DNA of 64,000 nucleotides from assembly GCF_033807575.1 (NCBI RefSeq), contig NC_084717.1, positions 13,517,692 through 13,581,691 on the forward strand, written 5' to 3'. Of the stretch, positions 12,101-21,100 are shown piece by piece (position 1 is the first letter of the stretch; the number at the start of each line of letters is the position of its first letter). The DNA comes from Cydia pomonella (lineage: Eukaryota; Arthropoda; Insecta; Lepidoptera; Tortricidae). Made by a program: the position numbers and the translations under genes. The notes under the pieces were generated by a model. It worked only from the letters and a program-made list of their open reading frames with translations. It made no database searches and was not told the DNA's origin.

Positions 12101-15100
12101 GTCAAAATGAAAGTGTGAAAATAAAACATAAAATAAAACACTTTGGTCGAAATAGGAACGTAGACAAAAATGGTATATTGACGATATCAGATATTGGACG
12201 AGTTGGCACTATGGTCAAAATAGGAATTTAGACAAAATGGGGTATTGACGATATAAGAAAGTGGACGAGTTAGGAAGGTTACGAATTAGGAATTGTAGGG
12301 TGACGACATAACACTGCGGACGATTTATGGAGATGACGAAATGAAATTGGGGCCGAAGCGTTCCTGAGCCTCTTTATTGCACACCTCAATAAAAGAAAAC
12401 AATACAAAAGAAAACAGAAACATAAGCACAGGTAAACAACATGCGGTCTTATCGCTAAAAAGCGATTTCTTCCAGGCAACCTTTGGGTTGCGGAAATTAA
12501 AAAAATTAAATTGTCAGTAAGTAGGTGTACATACACATACAATATACAAACATACAAAATAGACAGCCAAAATCTCTTCCTTTTGATTTACCGTCGCGCT
12601 GGTAGTGGTACTGGATAAAAATAATGGTACGAAAGTGTGATCAAGAAAACAATAAATGTGATAATTAAGTAGGTCAGTAGGTAAATTGAAGAAAATTTAA
12701 AGTTTGACAATCACTGCTGTTTTTGAAATAGGTAAAGATCGGATTGTTTCCTCCGATCTTTACCTGGAAGGGTCAATATCGGATAGCGGTCTACAGCAGT
12801 GCTAGGTCTGTTAAAGTGTTAACACAATTACAAAAACAAACACAGTTTCATCACAATACGTAAAATAAATTACAGGTCGAAGATAGGATAGAAGAAAGAA
12901 TTCGCGAAATTTACCTTGCTCTCTGTGATTGCGCATAGCACAAGCCCGACTCCCTGAGCGACGCGGGAACACTGGCAGTCGAGGCCAACATTTGGCTTTA
13001 TTTTTTAATGTTGCCAACATTAAAAAATAAAGCCAAATTAGGGAGAAATGAATGTCCTACGTTCTTCACCCGCATCCGGTATTTACCCAACATACCTTAA
13101 TCGTTGAACCGCCGCATTTCAAATTGGCTCTTATTTTGATATCGGCTAGCCGTAATGTAATACGGCGGATTGTACAATACGACTGCGATACTTATATGTA
13201 TATAAATCCCCTTGTCAATGTAATTTCATTTTATTTGCTATCTAGTGGCAAACATCAATGTAGTTATCTTTTACTTGTGACGCACAAGTGTGAGTAATGT
13301 AAAATACTATATTTCTAAAAAAAAATGACTTGTTTATTGTGATTATACGTTGTAAAAGAAAATGTGATTATTAAATTATAATACGAAAGGTGGTCAAATC
13401 GCAAAATGCTGTCGTTTTATTTAAAATAATGAAATAATTAGACCAGTTCGGAAAGTACCGGGAAATCCCGGTTCTTTAAAACAGTACCGGTTCTGCAATC
13501 CCTAATAAGGATGTTATGCCCATCACTATTCCTTCTGTGTACGTATATTTAGAAACTGTCTCCGCCTCCAATTCGTGCGACAAGGACAACTGCAGCTCGG
13601 ACCGAAATTCACACGCAATAAACTCAATAATCGAGGTTTCGCTCTCGACTGTTTCCTCCTCCAAAACGCAACCAATCATTATGAAATTTTGGAAATTGCA
13701 AGAGGAAGAAATAATCTATGCCGCTATGTTTTGATTTTTTGGATATTTGTTGTCATATTTGAATACTGTGCCTTTTTTTTACAGCCAATTCAATTGAGCC
13801 GTTTTTGCGATTTTCGAGGCGCTGTATTTTCTTCAAAATAAAATAATCCAAAAAAGCAAAACATAGCGGCACAGATATTGATGATATTGATCTTATTTGA
13901 AAAAATCATTGCTCTAGGTTAAAAATCCAGGGAGGAAATAGTCGAGAGCGTTTGTATGGAAAAATCACAACTAGGAATTCCTCTTACATACCCACTTTTT
14001 TCTTACCGAAATGTTGTTTTTTTTAGAATATATTGTATGCTATTCATGCATTATGTAAATAATGTGTATGATGATTGCTTGTATTTATCTATGTAAGTGA
14101 ATTGTGATATTCTGTTGGAGGAATAAATTCTAATTTAAAGTATAATTTTATCCAAACGTTAATTTCTCTCTCATCAATTTTTTTCACTTGCACCGGTTTT
14201 AATATTCTTGATCACTTTTAAGGCAGTTTACTGATACAGTAATCAACTTATAAAACGAATAACGAATTAACTTATAATTAATTCGACTTTCAATTAATTA
14301 TTGATTAAAGCACTCTATATTTATACTATTTTTATTAGCATTGAACGCTAACCAAATTTTGGTGGTAACTACTGGGAAAAAAAAATCTCACTAGTTACCA
14401 CCAAACCAGTGGTAAAAGGTGGGAAAAAAATTCCCAGTAAGTTACCACTGGTAACAACTTGGTGGTAACTAGTAGGAATAACCCTACAGTTACATACACT
14501 ATTTTATTTACACACATATTATAAACTTTCTATGATATATTCACTAACCCAAATTACAGCCAACGTTGGGACATCGTTGCTCTCTTGGCGGAACTCGCGG
14601 ATATGTGGTGGCGTCACCGAAATATTTTTATCACTCATTTTACATGAAACTTGCTAAAGTTACTTTAAAAACAACAAAACATATTCATTTTAAACTTAAA
14701 ACTAATTAAATAAACACGTCAAATGGCGGTAAATGAAAACTTTTTTGACGCATGTCACACATTCGTATATATATTTTTTTTTCAATTCAAAGACAAACTA
14801 GAGTCGGGGGCCTATTTCCGTATCATTTGATACAAACTAACATGCGCGATATGTCAAAATTGTATGCAATTGACATTTCGTTTCGAACAAAAAGGCATCT
14901 CGACTGATATTAGAATGGAGGTCAAATCGGATTGCTTTTTTTCAGCGATGTTCTAAATTTGAATGTCATAACCAAATCGATTTTGATATAGAGTTATGAA
15001 GCAATTACAACATTATCACAGATAAGAAATTTGTTGTAACAAAACAATTTATCGTAATGTTGGCCATTATTTACGGATTTTGAAGGCATCATAGAGGGTT

Positions 15101-18100
15101 TATGATATGTGTGTAGATAAACTTTATACCGAAGAGCAGAATAGACCATCTGACTACAAACAGTTCTGTCACCCCGTAGGCCGCCGTCCAAGCGCCAGCT
15201 GCTCACCGGCAGCGCCACCAAGGCCGTGTCGGCGCTCACTAATAATGTGTCTGCGTTGAAAAGATCCGCTATTTCTACTGTTAAGAGGTAACGTACATTT
15301 TTTTATTGCCATTTATCGTTTAATTACGTTTTGTTAATTATGTATGACATCCCATGTTGCATGAATAGTCTGTCTTGTGTATACTCACTTTTGAAAAAAG
15401 TGGCGATAAAATTTGTCAGCTATTTTGTTACACCAGCTGCTTACTCAAGCCACTTTATGGAATATATAAAGAAACTCAAGCATTTGTATCTTAGTGTAAT
15501 ACATTCAAACCTAATCTGTATAAGAGCACCTATTTATGTAGGGTAACCACGTTTCTTATATATTTATTTAATGTATTTGTTTATCCTTGCATCAGCGTCA
15601 ATGGAATGGGTTATCAAAATTCTATTTTTTGAGAATGACGACAATTAAACTCCCAAATGTCACCATTGTAATAACGATTTTGACAAGCAATATTTAATTT
15701 AATTTATTATTATTAAATCCTTTATTTCAGGCAAAAACCCATAAAAGTGTTAGTATTACACAACATAACTTACAAGACTATTGTTAGTACATACAGAGAT
15801 CACAAACACAGACATAACCGGATGAGCATAAAATAATAGAATGTCAATAACTTATCTCTACAGTAATTTAAATTGTCTATTAAACAATATAACATAACAA
15901 TTACATTTAAAAGCATTAAATTAAATTAAATATTACTTGTCGAAATCGTTATTACAATGGTTAAATTTGGGAGTTTAATTACTTTTACAGTACATATGGG
16001 GCTACTTTATAGCACTAGTGCGAGAAGTAGCATATTATGTTACTGTGTCGAACATTTAAAGGGCCATATGTACTGTAAAACGTTGTACGATACATGTGCG
16101 AATAGGTAATTCGCAACTCGTGTCGATTTAAAACACTCCCTTCGGTCGTGTTTTAATTTATCGCAACTCGTTTCGAATTTCCTATTTTTCGCACTTGTAT
16201 CGTAATGTACTATTAGAGTAAATTGTCTTATTACAAGGGGCCTCTACGTGTTGGCTTCGGCCCCACGCACGCCTTACAAATGCCCGGGACCCCATGGTCC
16301 CGAGAATTTGTAAGATACATACAAATAATAATAATACAAGAGTTATATTACGTACAAAAAAAAACAAAGGGTTAATAAAGTAAAAACATTTCATTTCATT
16401 TATTCGTTGCAACCATGGTATTACAGATGTTCTTAAAATAAAGAGAGTACAATCATGGACATAACAACATTTTTATGTCTACTTAATTCTAAGGTACTGT
16501 CCTATAAAATAAATCTGTAAACAATAATGACAAATAGAATAATAGGTAATTAAAATCAAATATTTACAGTATTACAATAATGAAAATCACGTATTGTCTA
16601 TATAAGTAGTGTTATTATTATATCACTCTAACATTTATCATGCTCCATTTTTATTAAGTACATAATTATGATTATTATTATTTTTATTTACATACATGTA
16701 CATGCATGTAATTCGTTCAAATATTTTTGTATTATATCATTTGTAGTATTTCTCATTCCTTGTTGCTAATTTCAGTTCGCTAACGGCCAATAAATGCACT
16801 CATAACGACGCGGCGCGAGGCAAGTCTTACTCTAAATTAGTAGCTATGTCAGTAAATTGCATTTTGTAATATCGTTGAAGGAATGAGTAATACTGTTAAT
16901 GTTCAGCTAGGTAATAAGTAGTTGCTAATAGTGCATTATGATACAAGTGTGCTAAGTTGGTCATTACACACAAGGCGATATTGTGCGCGCGAGCTGCAAG
17001 CGAGCGCGCCATAAGAAAACCGGTGTGTGTAATGACCATAGCACACGCGTTTCATACGACGTTTTTCAACACACTTGCGAGGAAAAAACAAAACTTATAA
17101 ATTAGTTTTTTTTTTTTCAAAACAGTAAAAGTTCAATTTTCAGAATAGTGGCTTACAGTTTTAACAATAAATGCACCAAAGCGTGCTGGGTTTGTAGGCA
17201 CTTATTCGCCAGTTCATTGAAGTAAGCTACCAACACGTTTTCCAAGAAAGACTGGGCGTTTTTGCTGATTTTCCATTTCATAAAAGTTTCATATGCCGCC
17301 ATTTATTTTAACCCGGTTTTGATGGCAAAAGGCTATCGTTCTCGGCTCTTGCCTCTATTAGTATTACTGGCAGCGTCGATTTTATGTGTTCTTCATTTTC
17401 AGTGCTTGAAAATGTCATTTTCGTCAATATATAAACTAAAAAAATTCAAAACTATTCCAATTTTATGACAAATACGGAAAATGGCTGACGCGTTTATTTT
17501 TTTTACGCACGATTCCAATGCGCGCGCAAGGCAAAGGCGCGAACGAAAGCGACAAACAGCCAATAAAAAAATGTAAAAAGCTAATATTTTCGTATTTGTA
17601 TTCGACGGATGGCGATCGAATCGATAAAATGTTACGTTTATACATTAATGTAATTTACGAGATAATTTAATCTATAAATTATGTTTGGTGTGATAAAACC
17701 TCTTTGAACTAACATTTGAAACCTAATAATTGGTTAAAAAAAAAAAAGTATTACTCGACCAAATTAAGAACGCTCCGTTTCCATGCATATTATTAGCAAT
17801 CAGTTACCTTCTTAACTCAGTCGGATAGTATAATTAAAAAGTACGAGTGTTATAGGGACCGTGCGCGTTGGAGGGTCTGCCATCTTATGGCCTGAATCGG
17901 AACCATAAACATGCACATGTACACGTCACGTGTTTTCTTGTGCATAGTAGGTTCTGCCATCTTGTGGGCTACATCAGAACAAAAAACATCACATTTACGC
18001 CTCGCGCCAAAAATCTGACGGCTCCTGTGCTGCCTCCTACAGTTCACGCACGCTCCCTATAATATACTGCAAAAGCACGCGTGTTTAATATCTAGGATTA

Positions 18101-21100
18101 TGAGCCAAAAATCGGTGGTGCTAAAAACGTCGTTTTGAGCAAGTGTGTTGAAAATACGTATTTAATTCATTTTTATTGACGTGTAAGTAGTACCTATCTG
18201 TTAGTCTGCTAATGAATCCATTTTACTAGCTTCTATGCCTTGCGTGCGTACGTAGTGTACGCCGAAATGATTTCCAACAGACTACCATCGAAATGTTTTT
18301 ATAATAGAATCATATAGATGCAAAGTCGGGAACATCTACTTTTTTAACCGTGCATGCTGTTGACTTTGCTTATATGATAAATTATTAATTAGACCCGATC
18401 ATAGAGCAAAGAAATATCGTGTGTTTTTCAACTCTAATCCAATTCTGCCAGGTGTGTCTAAGCAACTCTTCCATAGAAAAGTGGCAGGAAATGACTATTT
18501 TTTAGCTTCCATATATATAGTGTGATTTGTTTGTCTATGCATGGCTATATTCACCCTTGATTGCGTTACAGGCGAGTCAGCGGCCGACTAGCCACGAAGG
18601 CCATCGTGGCGAAGGCGGAGAGCCACGGTGCCACCGTCAAGAGGAAGCTGGAATACGGAGCCGATGCCCCGAAGACGCCCAAAGTGAATGGCAGTATTCT
18701 TAAACATAAGCGCTCGGTAAGTCTACAACTCTACAACCGAAATCATTGACGCTATTTGTTTCGTTTTCGATCAAATAGTACATTACGATACAAGTGCGAA
18801 AAATAGGAAATTCGAAACGAGTGGCGATAAATTAAAACACGACCGAAGGGAGTGTTTTAAATCGACACGAGTTGCGAATTACCTATTCGCACATGTATCG
18901 TACAACGTTTTACAGTACATATGGCCCTTTAAATGTTCGACACAGTAACGTAATATGCTACTTCTCGCACTAGTGCTATAAAGTAGCCCCATATGTACTG
19001 TAAAGGTTATTTATTGACGCTCGTTAATAAAGCTTTACGGCTATAATTATGAGATTAAAATTCGCCGTTATCGAGAAACATCAATGTGGTCTGAAAACGT
19101 TACATTTAGCAAAATATTGTGTTAAATAATTCTGCAGTTTGTATTTTGATGGTGGTGCTGGTTTAGCATTGATTTATATTGACTACTAACATTGATACTG
19201 GTTTCTTTACTTTTTTCGTATTCGCTTTCACATCTCATTTTTTGGTGCAGAAAGTAGTTCAAGCATATCGATTCATTTTCTAATAAGTACAATGAGTATA
19301 TAATGTACAGCAAACTGCAAAAAAGCATACCCACTATGGGAATGAATTCCATTTGTAAAGTGGGTATGTACTTTTGCAGCTGTGTGTACGTAACGTATTT
19401 ACGTAATATAACCGTCAATCCAGCTGGTCAATGTAGATCTACTGTTAATGTTATGTGTTTACCTGCCTGCAAAATTTGTGCTTCGCCCGTTAACTTACGC
19501 ATGTTTTAACAACACTGTTTCCGTTTTCTAACATTATTTTTGTTGATGTGTGTCCTTTGATGTTCTAATACGTAACCACTAATTTGTGTGAATTGTTTTT
19601 GACATTTTTACAAAACGTGCATGCGTCAAGTAAATACCTGAATTATGTGATTGCATTTTCTATCACGTGACGGGTTGGATCAAATGAAGATACGCCGGCT
19701 CGAAGCCTACACCTCTGAGAAAATTTAAATCCATCCTAAATTGTAGGAGGGTATCCTAGTACGGAACCGGCAAGAAACTCGGCGGGACACAACTTTTCAA
19801 AACATTACATGTTATAAATAATATGCATTAAATAATAAAATACAATTTAAATTAATACGGAATTAAAAGAACATAAAATAACATACAGTAGGTACTTTCT
19901 ACACAACTAGGTAGATTGCTAATTCAGGACTTATCATTGCTAAACTAAACATCCCTATCCGTGATGTAATCGCTTCTTATATAGTATGCTGCGAAATGAG
20001 TTTTTGCTTAATTACAGTTTTGATTTTAGAGTCTGCATTTCGGTGACATTTTTTAGTATCTTGTTATAGAATTTTATACAATTTCCCAAGAATGACTTTC
20101 TTGTTTTAGCCAGTCTGTAAAATGTTACTTTAAGCTTTTTTCCTTACAAACATTGTGAGTTAAAATAATATATCAGAGAATATGTTTTTCCTTAAAGAAT
20201 TCTCTTAGTGACTCACGCTACCCCAGGTTGTAAATTGATCTAATTGAACTTTTTTGCAAAATTAATATTGAATCAATATCAGCAGCTGATCCGCACAAAA
20301 TAAGACTGTAAGTTTTTTTTTACTACGTCAGTGGCAAACAAACATACGGCCCGCCTGGTGGTAAGCAGTCTCCGTAACCTATGTACGCCTACAACTCCAG
20401 AGGAGTTACATGCGCGTTGCTGACCCTAATAACCCTCCCTCCCCTCGTTGAGCTCTGGCAGCCTTACTCACCGGCAGGAACACAACACTATGAGTAGGGA
20501 CTAGTGTTATTTGGCTGCGGTTTTCTGTAAGATGGAGGTACTTCCCCAGTTGGGCTCTGCTCTAGATCTGGAATGACATCCGCTGTGCTGTGCCCTACCA
20601 CACAAAGCGAGATGACATTCACAATGCCCATACCTCTCTTGTGGACGTAGTTTAAGGACGTACCCGGGTCCGGGTCCGGGTCGGGTAATTATACTGTTAA
20701 AGTAAGCAACGTAGACTAACCATGCTGTCTCTACATTGGTAAGCTGCGTTATTCTCCTTCCAGCAAACGCAGGGCAGTTCAACCTTTTATTTCAAGAGTA
20801 TCATTGCCAACTCAATCGGTGTTCCTACAATTATTGAAAACCTTAAAATTCACTGACTAAAGGCGTGTAACTTTCCGATTTCAGACGAAACCTGGTCTTT
20901 GACATTAACCGTTACTCTTGTAAACGTAAAAGTCATCAAAACTATGCTAAGCTTATCACCCTTCCATACCATACATTACCGTCATACAGTCAATCAAACC
21001 AACCTAATATATTTATGGACACCGACATTAACCCTTAACCTAGTTAGGACGCTTTAACCACGATTTTGCACGGTCTCTCGCATCTCGTGAATGTTCATTA

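Larger units (their letters stand above)
10385..12812. mobile_element. 2.4-kb element with 68-bp terminal inverted repeats
   Basis: Left end AACAGACCTAGGACTGCTGT and right end (reverse strand) AACAGACCTAGCACTGCTGT. The match continues about 68 bp inward through GACCCTTCCAGGTAAAGATC. Related ATCCGATCTTGACCCT motifs recur inside (10840). No transposase reading was found. A poly(A)-tailed repeat (11237-11390) and a foldback array (11736-12380) are nested in it. It is inside a PRC1 intron. Confidence 0.72.
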
